Positions 9,408 to 18,722 are shown, counted from the first letter of the stretch. The stretch: 64,000 bases of DNA from Natronosalvus caseinilyticus (GCF_017357105.1 NZ_CP071596.1:3162001-3226000), one strand, 5' to 3'. The notes: generated by a model not told the origin, from the sequence alone. Numbers and translations are program-made.

Positions 9408-11137
9408 CACGCACCACCTCCGGTCGTCGCCACGTCACCTTCGCCGGCTTCGCTCTCTGGATCCATCGCGTCTCGGATTCCGTCACCGAGGGCGTTGAAA
9501 CCGGTGACGACGAGGACGATCAGGATGCCCGGAATCGTCGCGATGTGCCAGGACTCGGTCGAGACGTACGAGCGACCGTCGGCGATGATTCGACCCCATT
9601 CGGGCGTCGGTGGGTTGATACCCAGACCGAGGAACGAGAGAGCGGCGGTGACGATGATAACGCCGCCCAACAGCAACGATGCGTAGATCATGATGTAGCT
9701 GAAGATGTAGGGCGCCATGTGTTTTCTCATCGTCATCATCGGCGTTTGCCCGTAGCTCTTCGCGGCGTCGACCCACTCCTGTTCGGCAACCTGGAGCGAG
9801 GGGCCGCGTATCGAACGCCATAATCCTGGCCAATACAGGCCAGCGAAGATGAGCGCCAGGAGTAACCCGCCGTTGTAATAATCGGCAATCGGGTGATTCC
9901 CCTGCTGGAACACGACCGAGAGTAACAGGACCATCAGGAACACCGGAACGGCGATGAGCGTATCGCTGACGATCACAGTCGCGAGGTCGACCAGTCCCTT
10001 GTAGTAGGCGGTGAGGAGGGACAATCCCAGCGCGATGAGCGTCGCCAGTCCGATCGAGACGATACCGATAACGAGCGATGTCCGGGCCCCGAAGACGAGG
10101 TACGTGAACAGATCCTTCCCGTCACTGGTCGTCCCGAACGGTGCCCACCGATCGTAGTTATCGTAACTCAGCGGACCAACAGGATCGGACCCCTGAGACC
10201 GGGCATCGAGGTTTGCCGTCCCGTGGTTGACCGTTTCGAGTTCACCGGTCTCCTGGTCCAGGTACTGGAACTCGTGGCCGTACGGACTGTATATGTTCTC
10301 TTGCGGACCGACCGGACCGAGCGCCGGTGCCCACAACGCCATTACCACGAACATGAAGACAACGAGGAGTCCAAAGATCCCCCAGTAGTGGTCCCGGAAC
10401 CGGTTGACTGAATCGTCTCGGGGCGTCCAGTCGGCCTCCCGATAGTGTTCCCGGAAGATCGTATACCCCTTCCAGAGCCACACGAGCGCTGTGAAGGCGT
10501 ACACGTAGACGAGGACGACCCGAATCGCCCAGGCCCATGCCGGAGACAGCCCCAGGAAGGTTCCTTCCCAGCCGCCACCGGGCGTTCGGTAGCCTTGGTT
10601 CGGAATCGTTTCCGGGCTCGTAATCGACCACAGCGACGCGATCCACTCGAAGAACGCCGTTAGTGCACCGACGACGAGGTCGACGGCGATCTCGGCTGGC
10701 GTCATGGTCACGAGGAACGTTACCGCTGTTAAAACGGCGAGCAAGATAATTCGCTCGAGCCGTTCTTCGGTCACGTAAGTGCTTTCGAACCGATCGTGGT
10801 GAATTCCGAATCGATCGGCGAGTGAGCCGGTGACGACCGTCGCTCTGAGAATCAACGTGACGACCGACAGGATGAGCACCGCGGTGACTGCGAACGAAAT
10901 CTCGGCGGCGATCAGTCCGGCCGAGCCGTGTACGTTTCCGTAGACCCAGCCGGGAATCGCGGCGAATCCGGCCAGAGCGACGCGGATTGCGCCACCCATT
11001 TTTACGACGCCCGCTCCGACGCGACCCAACTCGAGCAGGATCAAAATTGCTATTCCGGCGGCCCAGATCGCGGCCGGACGCGGGTTTGCGGCGATTCGTT
11101 CACGAAGTGTCGTCCCCTCGTCTAGCTCGGAACTCAT
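9407..11137 (-). CDS. dppC: Peptide ABC transporter permease, DppC/OppC family (long form)
   Basis: A 576-residue inner-membrane permease, much longer than the usual 300. The first 230 residues carry several extra hydrophobic segments before the conserved core. The core has a membrane segment after WTPRDDSVNRFRDHYWG, an extracytoplasmic loop of about 80 residues, and the permease signature near the EWVDAAKSYGQTPMMTMRKH coupling helix, which docks onto the ATPases. It ends GDGIRDAMDPES. The start overlaps the dppB stop by four bases and its end overlaps dppD, so it is an internal operon gene. Confidence 0.9.
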   Translation of the reverse strand: MSSELDEGTTLRERIAANPRPAAIWAAGIAILILLELGRVGAGVVKMGGAIRVALAGFAAIPGWVYGNVHGSAGLIAAEISFAVTAVLILSVVTLILRATVVTGSLADRFGIHHDRFESTYVTEERLERIILLAVLTAVTFLVTMTPAEIAVDLVVGALTAFFEWIASLWSITSPETIPNQGYRTPGGGWEGTFLGLSPAWAWAIRVVLVYVYAFTALVWLWKGYTIFREHYREADWTPRDDSVNRFRDHYWGIFGLLVVFMFVVMALWAPALGPVGPQENIYSPYGHEFQYLDQETGELETVNHGTANLDARSQGSDPVGPLSYDNYDRWAPFGTTSDGKDLFTYLVFGARTSLVIGIVSIGLATLIALGLSLLTAYYKGLVDLATVIVSDTLIAVPVFLMVLLLSVVFQQGNHPIADYYNGGLLLALIFAGLYWPGLWRSIRGPSLQVAEQEWVDAAKSYGQTPMMTMRKHMAPYIFSYIMIYASLLLGGVIIVTAALSFLGLGINPPTPEWGRIIADGRSYVSTESWHIATIPGILIVLVVTGFNALGDGIRDAMDPESEAGEGDVATTGGGA

Positions 11138-12189
11138 TGATCGTACCCCACACGCGGATCTAGAATCGTGTACAGGAGGTCCTGTATGATATTCATACTA
11201 ATCGTTATGATGGTGAATATGTACACCAGTGCTCCTGCGAGCGGCAAGTCACCCTGCGTCAGCGAGATGAAGTACAGCCGACCGAGTCCGTTGATACCGA
11301 AGAGGACCTCGACGATGACCGACCCGCCCAGAAGCAAGAACGCTTCGTTAGTAATGATCGGCACTAGCGGAATCAACGCGTTCCGGAAGACGTGCTTCCA
11401 GATGATGACCCGGTTCGAGAGTCCCTTCGCCTTCGCCGTCTCGACGTAGTTTGAGTTGATCGTCTCGAGCATTGCCGTTCGTCCAATTCGGAGTTCGGTG
11501 GCCATCGACGCCGAGCCGAGGACGAGCGCCGCCGGAAGGATTACTTTGATTGCAACGGCGAGCGTCCCCCCGTCGAAGAAGAACCCGCTCGGGACCGGGA
11601 GCAACTGTTCGAAGCCGATGAAGTCGAGCGGTGGCGTGCCGATGATGCTCCTGATATCGGGACCGAGAGTGTACCAGTCGAACCCGAGGAACCCCCCACC
11701 CTGCGTTCGACGCAGAACGGCGAGGAACATGATTGCGAGCCAGAAGTTCGGCATCGCCAGCCAGACGATTCCCGAAAATGAGGCGATGTAGTCGCCCCAG
11801 CTGTTCGAGTTGAGCCCGGCGTAGAACCCGAGCGGGATGCCGATGAACAGCGGGAGCAGGATCGCCCAGAATCCGAGCCAGATCGTTCGTGGCGCGTAGA
11901 TCCTGATCATCGACGTTACGGATCGACCCCGCTGGATGACCCACGATTGGCCGAGGTCGAAGGTGATCAACCCGACCATAAAGTCGATGTACTGTTGCCA
12001 CAGCGGCTCGTTCAAGCCCATGTTTTCGCGAATCTGTGCTGCTGCTGCGCCGCTCGCCTCTGGCCCGAGCATCGCTGCGACCGGGTCGAGCGGTCCCATT
12101 CTGAGGATGACGAACAGCATTGTCATCACGAGGAAGAGGACCGGAATTGAGAGCAAGACCCGCTGGAAAAAGTATCGCCAGCGACTCAT
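11134..12189 (-). CDS. dppB: Peptide ABC transporter permease, DppB/OppB family
   Basis: A 351-residue permease with the family N-terminus (first membrane segment VLLSIPVLFLVMTMLFVILR, then a GPEASGAAAAQIRENMGLNEP loop) and five more hydrophobic segments. The coupling helix is YVETAKAKGLSNRVIIWKHV, with the FRNALIPLV continuation, and the protein ends TILDPRVGYDQ. It pairs with dppC to form the channel. It follows dppA after 156 bases containing a hairpin and overlaps dppC by four bases. Confidence 0.93.
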   Translation of the reverse strand: MSRWRYFFQRVLLSIPVLFLVMTMLFVILRMGPLDPVAAMLGPEASGAAAAQIRENMGLNEPLWQQYIDFMVGLITFDLGQSWVIQRGRSVTSMIRIYAPRTIWLGFWAILLPLFIGIPLGFYAGLNSNSWGDYIASFSGIVWLAMPNFWLAIMFLAVLRRTQGGGFLGFDWYTLGPDIRSIIGTPPLDFIGFEQLLPVPSGFFFDGGTLAVAIKVILPAALVLGSASMATELRIGRTAMLETINSNYVETAKAKGLSNRVIIWKHVFRNALIPLVPIITNEAFLLLGGSVIVEVLFGINGLGRLYFISLTQGDLPLAGALVYIFTIITISMNIIQDLLYTILDPRVGYDQ

Positions 12190-12307
12190 GGCGCATCACA
12201 CGTGTCCCAGACGTTTACCATATTTCGCACTATTGGATCGGTATGCATTCGAGGGTAATAGGTATCATGATTTCCTCGGAAGCGGCTCCGAGGACGGATA
12301 ATTTCAC

Positions 12308-12326
12308 CGGCGGGTCCGATCCGCCG
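12308..12326 (-). terminator. Hairpin after dppA
   Basis: A perfect 6-bp inverted repeat CGGCGG / CCGCCG with a 7-base loop lies about 20-40 bases past the dppA stop, followed in the minus direction by an A/T-rich stretch. Hairpins here commonly protect or partly terminate the binding-protein mRNA so that dppA is made in excess of dppBCDF. No long U tract follows, so this is a weak call. Confidence 0.35.
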
Positions 12327-12345
12327 ACGGTGGTCGCTTTTCGTG

Positions 12346-14193
12346 TTATTCTTCGTTTTCGAGTTCGGCTTCCCAGTTGAGGTAGTAGCCGTCCGCTTCT
12401 CCCTGGGAGATCAGATCGGTGTTGGTGTTGGCCGGTTCGAAGCCGAACAGGCCGTAGGCGACCGAGGGGTAGCTCCAGATCCAGCCGAGCGAGTACATTT
12501 CGAGGTCGCCGTCCTGACCGCGGCTGATCAGCGTGGAGAACTCTGCCTCCTCGGTATCCAACTCGATTCCCAGGTCCGAAACCTTGTCTCGAGTGATTCC
12601 TGCGGCTTCCGAGAACGTCTCGCTCTCGTAGGTCGTCAGCGTCAGCGCGAACGGATCGTCTGCCGTGTGGCCGCCCTCTTCGAGAACCTGCTGTGCGGAC
12701 TCACGGTCGGTATCGTTTGGCGAGTACTGCCACTCGTCGACGAAGGTCTGGTAGGCCTCGTTTCCACCCGGGAAGATTCCCGGCGGCGTGAAGCTGAACG
12801 CTTCGACTCCGCGTCCTTCGAAGACCTGGTTGATGAGTTCTTCGTGGTCGGTGACGTACGCCATCGCCTGCCGGACCGGCTTCGGCACCTTGGCGGCGTT
12901 GAACGCGAAGTAGAACGTCGACATCTCGCTCACGCCGAGGTAGTTGACGACGGTTTCGCCGTCTTCGAGGGGACCGTAGGTCCCGACGTCGCGACCCATG
13001 TCGTCCTCCTCGGCGTCGATGTTCTCCTGGTCGTAGTACGCCGTTGGAATGCCGAAGATGTCGGCGTTTCCTTCGTTGACGTACGTCCAGATGGTCTCGT
13101 CGTCCTCGATGACCTGCCAGTGGATGCGGTCGAGGTTCGGCGCGCCGTCGTGGTAGTCGCCGAATGCCGTGAGGATCTGTTCCGTTCCGGGCTCCCACGT
13201 TTCGAACTGGAAGGGGCCGCAGCCGACCATCACTTCCTGGGAGATCTCCTCCTGGGTGTACTGGCCGTCGTAGCCCTCGATGTCGCCGACGAGTCCCTCG
13301 GGCATCGCCGCGAACGAGTCGTAGGTGAGGATGTCGAGTGCGGACGGCTGTGGTTCCGTGAGCGTCACCTCGAGCGTACGGTCGTCCACGGCCTCGACGC
13401 CGAGGGAGTCCGGGACGGTCGTGGCGTCCTCGCCTTCGCCCTCCGTCTCGTGTTCGACGGCAAGGAAGCCGGGTTCCAGCAGGAAGTTCGCGCGCTCGCT
13501 GGCGGCGGACTCCGCGAGACGACGCCAGGCGTACACGAAGTCGCTGGCGGTCAGCTCGCTGCCGTCGTGGTACTGCGCCTCCTTGATGGTGAACGTGTAC
13601 GTCAGCAGGTCGTCGGAGACGTTGACCTCCTCGGCGAGCTGGTTCTCGACTTCCGGCACGCCGTTGGGGTAGTGCACGAGGTTCTCGTACACCTGGTTGA
13701 TGATGACCGCGGAGGCGGTGTCGGTCGACTGAATGGGGTCCAGCGACGTAACCGTCGAGTTGATCAGGTTCAACTCACCGTCTTCGGTACTGGTCTCGTT
13801 GTGCTGCTGTCGGTGGCCGCCGAGCGAGCCCGTGGGTTCGACATCGACGTGGTCGTACCACATCCGCTCCGTCAGGCCGTGGTACAGCGGCAGCAGGACC
13901 ATGTCATCGCGAACGGCCTCCTCCATCTCGAGGTACGCTTCCATCCGGGTCTCCTCGTCCTCCGGCGCAGGGTTGTCCTGGGCACGTTCCCAGGCCTGCT
14001 GGGCCTTCTCGACGTTGGACAGGTCCCCGTCGCCGTTGCCGTTTCCGTTGCCAGATTCGTTGCCGTTACCGTCGCCGTTCCCATCACCATTTCCTTCGTC
14101 GCCGCCAAAGCACCCGGCCACCGCCGCGGTGGCTGCACCGGCGCTCGTGGCCTTCAGGAATGATCGTCGGGATACACCGTTGTCGTTGGGCAT
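12346..14193 (-). CDS. dppA: Peptide-binding lipoprotein of the ABC importer (DppA/SBP family 5), apparently circularly permuted
   Basis: Extracytoplasmic peptide receptor, 615 residues, Tat-exported (VSRRSFLKA) with lipobox AVAGC (Cys28) and a Gly/Asn/Asp linker to about residue 57. What follows is odd: residues 58-133 (KAQQAWERAQDNPAP, MEAYLEMEEAVRDDMVLLPLY, MWYDHVDV) look like the piece that normally ends this family. The usual N-terminal lobe start (LNLINSTVTSLDPIQSTDTA) only begins at residue 140. The protein then ends at GYYLNWEAELENEE, just where that missing piece should be. ORF start is the ATG at 14193; a longer frame exists but lacks signal-peptide logic. It is first in the dppABCDF operon. 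Confidence 0.9.
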   Translation of the reverse strand: MPNDNGVSRRSFLKATSAGAATAAVAGCFGGDEGNGDGNGDGNGNESGNGNGNGDGDLSNVEKAQQAWERAQDNPAPEDEETRMEAYLEMEEAVRDDMVLLPLYHGLTERMWYDHVDVEPTGSLGGHRQQHNETSTEDGELNLINSTVTSLDPIQSTDTASAVIINQVYENLVHYPNGVPEVENQLAEEVNVSDDLLTYTFTIKEAQYHDGSELTASDFVYAWRRLAESAASERANFLLEPGFLAVEHETEGEGEDATTVPDSLGVEAVDDRTLEVTLTEPQPSALDILTYDSFAAMPEGLVGDIEGYDGQYTQEEISQEVMVGCGPFQFETWEPGTEQILTAFGDYHDGAPNLDRIHWQVIEDDETIWTYVNEGNADIFGIPTAYYDQENIDAEEDDMGRDVGTYGPLEDGETVVNYLGVSEMSTFYFAFNAAKVPKPVRQAMAYVTDHEELINQVFEGRGVEAFSFTPPGIFPGGNEAYQTFVDEWQYSPNDTDRESAQQVLEEGGHTADDPFALTLTTYESETFSEAAGITRDKVSDLGIELDTEEAEFSTLISRGQDGDLEMYSLGWIWSYPSVAYGLFGFEPANTNTDLISQGEADGYYLNWEAELENEE

Positions 14194-14560
14194 CGACTGG
14201 CAAAATTCTCTCGAGTCGTATAAGTTTTGCCTTTGGGAGCGACTGATACGCACACTGGCATATAATAGCACGCGAGTTTACATGAACGGAAGTATCCAAT
14301 ACGAACATACTATGAACAGACATAGGCAATATAGGATTGAGAAGCCCATTATCTGCCAGATATTTGCATTCCAGCCACTCCTTCGCGCGCCCGAAAAATG
14401 ATGATAAATGATTGCGTGAATCGGTTCACGATTCGGTCGAGCCAATCATCGCTCTCCGTCGCTTTCGACCGTAGTACCAGATGGCCGTCGGATGGGCAAC
14501 GCTCCTCGACGCTCGTCACAGGTAAGCACGCTTAAGCGTCGCGAGGAAAAGGTTTCACGT
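14194..14560. promoter_or_regulatory. Intergenic region between dppA and hisC with divergent promoters
   Basis: This 367-base gap holds no convincing gene. The dppA TATA element (minus strand CTTATAC) is at 14218-14224, 25-31 bases before its ATG. The hisC TATA-like CTTAAG is at 14531-14536, 25-30 bases before its ATG. The centre, about 14250-14400, is distinctly A/T-rich against the rest of the window; no repeat or RNA structure stood out. Confidence 0.5.
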
Positions 14561-15712
14561 ATGCATCCGCGCGATCTGTCCGACCACGTCGCCTATCAGG
14601 CGGGTCGAGGCATCGAGGAGGTTGCCCGCGAACTCGGGCGCGACCCCTCGACGTTCGTCAAACTCGCTTCCAACGAGAACGCACTCGGCCCCTCGCCTGC
14701 GGCCGTCGACGCCATCGAGGACGCTGCTGGAAGCGTGAGTTCCTATCCGAAGGCGGCTCACGCCGATCTCACCGCTGCGATCGCCGACCGCTGGTCCATC
14801 GCGGACGAACAGGTCTGGCTCGCAAACGGCGGCGACGGCGCCATCGACTACCTCTCGAGGGCGACCCTCGAACCGGGCGACGACGTGCTCGTCCCCGCGC
14901 CGGGGTTCGCCTACTACGGCATGAGCGCCCGATTCCACCACGGCGACGTTACCGAGTACGCGCTCGCGCGCGATAACGACTTCACCCAGGACGCCGAGAC
15001 GATCCTCGAGGCCTACGAGGGCGAACGGATCGTCTACCTCACCAGCCCGCACAACCCCTCGGGATCGACGATCGACCTGGAGGACGTCGCGGCAATCGCC
15101 GATCGAACGGACGAGGAGACGCTCGTCGTCGTGGACGAGGCCTACGGCGAGTTCGCCGACGTCGACAGCGCCGTCGCCCTGATCGCGGGTCGCGACGGGT
15201 TCGACGCCCGCGACGACGTCGCCGTCCTCCGGACGTTCTCGAAGGCGTACGGTCTGGCGGGCCTGCGACTCGGATACGCACTCGTTCCGCACGCGTGGGC
15301 CGACGCCTACGCCCGCGTCAACACCCCGTTCGCCGCGAGCGAACTCGCCTGCCGGGCCGGCCTGGCCGCCATCGAGGACGACGAACACGTCGAGCGAACC
15401 GTCGCGACCGTCGTCGAGGCTCGAGCGACCATGCGCGAGGAAATCGATGCCCACGTCTGGCCGAGCGACGGGAATTTCGTCCTCGTCGACGTCGGGGAGG
15501 CGACCCCTGTCGCCGAGGCGATGCAAGAACGGGGCGTTATCGTCCGCGACTGTACGAGTTTCGGGTTGCCGGGGTGCGTTCGCATCACCTGCGGTACGCC
15601 GTCCGAAACCGAACGGGCCGTCGAGACGCTCAACGAGGTGCTCGAGGACCGAGGGCACCAGCGCGAACTCGGCGCTGACGGCGAAACCCCAACCGAGGTG
15701 AACGGCGCGTGA
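14561..15712 (+). CDS. hisC: Histidinol-phosphate aminotransferase
   Basis: PLP enzyme converting imidazole-acetol phosphate plus glutamate to L-histidinol phosphate in histidine synthesis. The 383-residue fold-type I protein has KLASNENALGPSP near the N-terminus, VYLTSPHNPSGS, VVDEAYGEF and the PLP lysine in TFSKAYGLAGLRLGY. Start ATG at 14561 is preceded by a TATA-like element 25-30 bases away; an in-frame upstream ATG at 14492 would place the promoter inside the gene. The stop overlaps the next GTG start. hisD lies far away at 60.8-62.1 kb, so histidine genes are dispersed as usual in haloarchaea. Confidence 0.93.
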   Translation: MHPRDLSDHVAYQAGRGIEEVARELGRDPSTFVKLASNENALGPSPAAVDAIEDAAGSVSSYPKAAHADLTAAIADRWSIADEQVWLANGGDGAIDYLSRATLEPGDDVLVPAPGFAYYGMSARFHHGDVTEYALARDNDFTQDAETILEAYEGERIVYLTSPHNPSGSTIDLEDVAAIADRTDEETLVVVDEAYGEFADVDSAVALIAGRDGFDARDDVAVLRTFSKAYGLAGLRLGYALVPHAWADAYARVNTPFAASELACRAGLAAIEDDEHVERTVATVVEARATMREEIDAHVWPSDGNFVLVDVGEATPVAEAMQERGVIVRDCTSFGLPGCVRITCGTPSETERAVETLNEVLEDRGHQRELGADGETPTEVNGA

Positions 15713-16287
15713 GAGTCGCGGTTACCGGCACCCCGGGAACGGGGAAGACGACGGCGACGACGATCCTCGAGGAAAGGATCGGTGATCATCGCGGGCCCCG
15801 ACTCGAGGACCGCCACGAGGACCGGCCCGAGAAACAGCTCGAGGACTACGACGTGATCCACCTCAACGACCTGCTCGACCGCGAGGGGCTGTACACGGCC
15901 GTCGACGAAGAGCGCGACAGCAAGGTCGCCGACCTCGAGGCCCTCGAGGAACGACTCGCGGAGCGAGACGACGTCCTGATCGAGTCGCACCTCGCTCACC
16001 ACCTGTCGGCCGATCGGGTCGCCGTCTTGCGGTGTGCTCCCGAGGTACTCGAAAAACGACTGCGCGAACGCGGAGAACGCACGGACAAAGCTCGCGAGAA
16101 CGCGGAGAGCGAGGCGCTCGACGTCATCCTCTCGGAGGCCGTCGACCGCCACGGCCTCGAGTCCGTGTACGAAATCGACACCACGGACCGCGAGCCCGCC
16201 GCGGTGGCCGACGAACTCGAGGCCGTCGTTCACGGCACACGAGCGCCGAGTGCCGGCGAGGTCGACTTCGTGGGGTACCTGGCATGA
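15709..16287 (+). CDS. Adenylate kinase family protein (AK6/Fap7-like)
   Basis: P-loop nucleoside monophosphate kinase/ATPase of the AK6 (Fap7, hCINAP) type, which in archaea and eukaryotes is tied to small-subunit ribosome maturation. It begins MRVAVTGTPGTGKTT (P-loop at residues 7-15), has an acidic loop after VIHLNDLL, VLIESHLAHHL as the central strand, and VLRCAPEVLEKRLRERG as the lid-side motif. The start is a GTG overlapping the hisC TGA, and the stop overlaps the next ATG, so the three genes form one coupled transcript. It is somewhat longer than family members because of residues 25-45. Confidence 0.85.
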   Translation: MRVAVTGTPGTGKTTATTILEERIGDHRGPRLEDRHEDRPEKQLEDYDVIHLNDLLDREGLYTAVDEERDSKVADLEALEERLAERDDVLIESHLAHHLSADRVAVLRCAPEVLEKRLRERGERTDKARENAESEALDVILSEAVDRHGLESVYEIDTTDREPAAVADELEAVVHGTRAPSAGEVDFVGYLA

Positions 16288-16898
16288 CGCTCGATCAGCT
16301 TCGTCCGTACGTCTCGAGGTTCCTGGATCCGTTCGTGCGTGGGTTCGATCGAGTCGGGATGTCCCCCGACGGCGTGAGCGTGATCGCCGGATTCGTGGCG
16401 ATCGCTGCGGGTCTCGCGTTCTACCTCGGTGGGGTCGCTCACCCCGTCTGGTACGCCGTCGGCGCGGCCCTCGTCTTCCTGAACGGCTGGTTCGACATCA
16501 TCGACGGCGCGCTCGCTCGAGCACAGGGCGTCTCCTCCCCCGCGGGGGACCTGCTCGATCACGTCCTGGATCGGTACGCCGACATCGTGATCATCGGCGG
16601 GCTCGCCGCCGGCGTCGGCGACTACTGGCTCGGCTTCCTGGCGGTTACGGGCGTCGTTATGACCTCCTACCTCGGCACCCAGGCCCAGGCGGTGGGTCTC
16701 GACCGGGTCTACGGTGGGCTCGTCGGCCGCGCGGATCGACTGGCGATCATCGGAATCGTCGGCTTTCTCGCGTATCCGCTCGAGTCGTTTGACGCCGGTG
16801 GCCTCTCGCTCGTCGGCTGGTTGCTCGTCTTCCTCGCCGTCGTCGGACACGTGACGGCTCTCCAGCGGTTCTTCTACTCCTGGAGCGCGCTCGAGTAG
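16284..16898 (+). CDS. CDP-alcohol phosphatidyltransferase family membrane enzyme
   Basis: Integral membrane enzyme that displaces CMP from a CDP-lipid with an alcohol head group during phospholipid synthesis. The family signature DxxDGxxARxxxxxxxxGxxxDxxxD is fully present (DIIDGALARAQG, then GDLLDHVLD). About six hydrophobic segments span 204 residues. In haloarchaea such enzymes make archaetidylglycerophosphate or archaetidylinositol phosphate; which one cannot be decided from the sequence. The ATG at 16284 overlaps the preceding stop in ATGA; the open frame extends further upstream but that part is antisense-like to the kinase gene. Confidence 0.9.
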   Translation: MTLDQLRPYVSRFLDPFVRGFDRVGMSPDGVSVIAGFVAIAAGLAFYLGGVAHPVWYAVGAALVFLNGWFDIIDGALARAQGVSSPAGDLLDHVLDRYADIVIIGGLAAGVGDYWLGFLAVTGVVMTSYLGTQAQAVGLDRVYGGLVGRADRLAIIGIVGFLAYPLESFDAGGLSLVGWLLVFLAVVGHVTALQRFFYSWSALE

Positions 16899-17006
16899 CG
16901 TCTGACTTGGTCCGGGCCCTCGTCCGGGGCAGGTTCGAGTTCGACACGACCCGCCCGGATCGCTGGCGCCGTACCCTTTATCACGCGTGGTGCGTTAGAC
17001 CCGACC

Positions 17007-17546
17007 ATGGTTCAGTGCGAGATGTGTGGCGCCGAGACGTCGTCCCCGAAGACCATCAAAGTCGAAGGCGCGAAGCTGGACGTGTGTTCGAACTGTACCG
17101 ACTTCGGTACCGAGGTGAAGACCGCCTCATCCTCGAGCACGTCGACGAAGTACTCGACGGGCTCTGGATCGGGGTCCGGGTCGGGATCCAGCAACACGTC
17201 CTCGAGCGGGGGTCGCTCCTCGGGGTCCGGTGGCTCGCGTCGCCGCGACATGTTCGACGAGATGGACGAGATCGTCACCGACTACGACGACCGCATTCGT
17301 CGGGCGAGAGAGAAGAAGGACCTCAGCCAGTCCGACCTCGCGAACGAACTCAACGAGAAGGCGAGTCTGATCCGCAAACTCGAGCGCGGGGATACCCTGC
17401 CCAGCGACCGGGTCCAGAGCAAACTCGAGCGATTCCTGGAGATCAGCCTCACCGGCGGATCCGGATCGAGCGAGGACAGCGACTGGGAGGGTGGCTCCTC
17501 GAGCGGGAGTTACACGCTCGGCGACGTCGTCAAGCGAAAGGATTGA
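17007..17546 (+). CDS. Multiprotein-bridging factor-like transcription factor (aMBF1)
   Basis: A 179-residue regulator with an N-terminal zinc ribbon (CEMCG, later CSNC), a Ser/Gly/Thr-rich linker of about 45 residues (GSGSGSGS repeats) and a Cro/XRE-type helix-turn-helix (DYDDRIRRAREKKDLSQSDLANELNEKASLIRKLERG). This ribbon-linker-HTH plan is the archaeal homologue of eukaryotic MBF1, which bridges activators or ribosomes; its archaeal role is unsettled. A CCTTTATCA TATA box lies 26-30 bases upstream. The tail is Ser/Gly-rich and ends LGDVVKRKD. Confidence 0.9.
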   Translation: MVQCEMCGAETSSPKTIKVEGAKLDVCSNCTDFGTEVKTASSSSTSTKYSTGSGSGSGSGSSNTSSSGGRSSGSGGSRRRDMFDEMDEIVTDYDDRIRRAREKKDLSQSDLANELNEKASLIRKLERGDTLPSDRVQSKLERFLEISLTGGSGSSEDSDWEGGSSSGSYTLGDVVKRKD

Positions 17547-17588
17547 TCGAGCGGCGACCAGCGTTTTTCCCGATCGCCGGTGCTGTCC

Positions 17589-18572
17589 TCACCGCGATCC
17601 GGTGTCCACTCGAGGATCGAGGAGCGAGTACGCCAGATCCTGGACGACGTTGCCGACGACGCCGAAGGCGACGACGACGACCGTTACGCCCATCACGACG
17701 GGAAGGTCGCGCGTCCAGACGGCGTTGTAGAAGAGCGAACCGATTCCGCCGATGCCGAAGACCGCTTCGATGACGATCACCGAAATCGCGAGCAACGCTA
17801 GCGTCTCCGCGAACACGAGCGAGAGCAACGGGATCGCCGCGTTTCGCAACACGTGTCTGGCGACGTCGACCCGTCCACCCCCTTTCGCGCGAACGAGTTT
17901 GGTGAGGTCCGCGGTGTAGTACTGGCGAGCGTACGCTCGAGCGTAGCTGACGATAGCAGCGAGCAGGGTCGTCGTCACCAGGACGACCGGGAGGACGCGT
18001 CCGTAGAGAAACGGCAACTCGGTCACCGTGATGTAGTTGAACTCGCTGCCCCACCTGAAGGCGGCAGCGGCAGTCGCGGACGCGCTCAGGATCAGGAAGC
18101 CGGCCCAGAAGTTCGGGATCGCAAACAGCAGGTACACCATCCCCGTGGCTCCGTTGCCGCGAATCGAGCCCACGTTCATGGCGGCATAGGCGCCGACGAC
18201 CAGACCGAGCGTCGTCGCCACCACGATCGCCGGGACGACGTACAGCGCTGTCTCGAGGGTGGCCTCGCGGACGAGCGGAAACACGGCCTCGCCGCTCTGG
18301 AAGGAGTTTCCCCACTCCAGCGTGATCATGTTTCCCATCCAGTCGACGTACTGCTCGATGATCGGTCGATCGAGCCCTCGGTCGGCGAGGTACGACTGGC
18401 GAATAGACTCGAGTTCGTCGGGGTCGGCACCGCCGTAGGCTGCGAGTGCGAGCCGCCTATCGAGCACCCAGTCTTCGGTCGCGGCGAACAGTGCGAACAT
18501 CACCGTGAGCACGGCCCAGGCGGCGATCGCCCCCAGTGCGAGACGCCGAGCCAGAATTCGCACCACTCTCAC
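17589..18572 (-). CDS. Peptide-type ABC transporter permease, DppB family (second transporter)
   Basis: A 327-residue permease with six hydrophobic segments, the loop DELESIRQSYLADRGLDRPIIEQYVDWMGN before segment 2, the coupling segment LVRAKGGGRVDVARHVLRNAAIPLL and the family ending YSLLDPRVDTGSR. It is transcribed away from its presumed partners at 18723-22342, sharing a 150-base promoter region with them. In ordinary dpp operons B and C are adjacent on one strand, so this split is unusual. A Tat-like or lipoprotein-encoding partner gene is absent nearby. Confidence 0.9.
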   Translation of the reverse strand: MRVVRILARRLALGAIAAWAVLTVMFALFAATEDWVLDRRLALAAYGGADPDELESIRQSYLADRGLDRPIIEQYVDWMGNMITLEWGNSFQSGEAVFPLVREATLETALYVVPAIVVATTLGLVVGAYAAMNVGSIRGNGATGMVYLLFAIPNFWAGFLILSASATAAAAFRWGSEFNYITVTELPFLYGRVLPVVLVTTTLLAAIVSYARAYARQYYTADLTKLVRAKGGGRVDVARHVLRNAAIPLLSLVFAETLALLAISVIVIEAVFGIGGIGSLFYNAVWTRDLPVVMGVTVVVVAFGVVGNVVQDLAYSLLDPRVDTGSR

Positions 18573-18722
18573 TGGCAGTCACCTGCGAGCGACGCAAACG
18601 TGACGACGGGGTCGCAAATCACGAGTACTGCACACGTGCCAGCCAGGGAACTATGAGTGTTGCGGTCGTGATGGAACAGAAACACTTATTCACAGAGGCG
18701 ACAGGTTCCCGCACGACTCGCA
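18573..18722. promoter_or_regulatory. Divergent promoter of the second peptide transporter
   Basis: This 150-base gap separates dppB-like (minus) and dppC-like (plus) genes. An ACACTTATTC element at about 18682-18692 lies 31-41 bases before the plus-strand ATG at 18723. On the minus strand an ACGTTTGCG lies near 18595-18603, about 25-30 bases before the start at 18572. The shared spacing suggests joint control, but I see no clear palindromic operator. Confidence 0.4.

Noticed and set aside
12343-14163. A 606-residue open frame on the plus strand covering dppA
   Set aside because: It is antisense to a well-supported lipoprotein. Its translation is rich in Val/Arg/Asp runs as expected from the complement of acidic haloarchaeal codons, and it has no recognisable domain.
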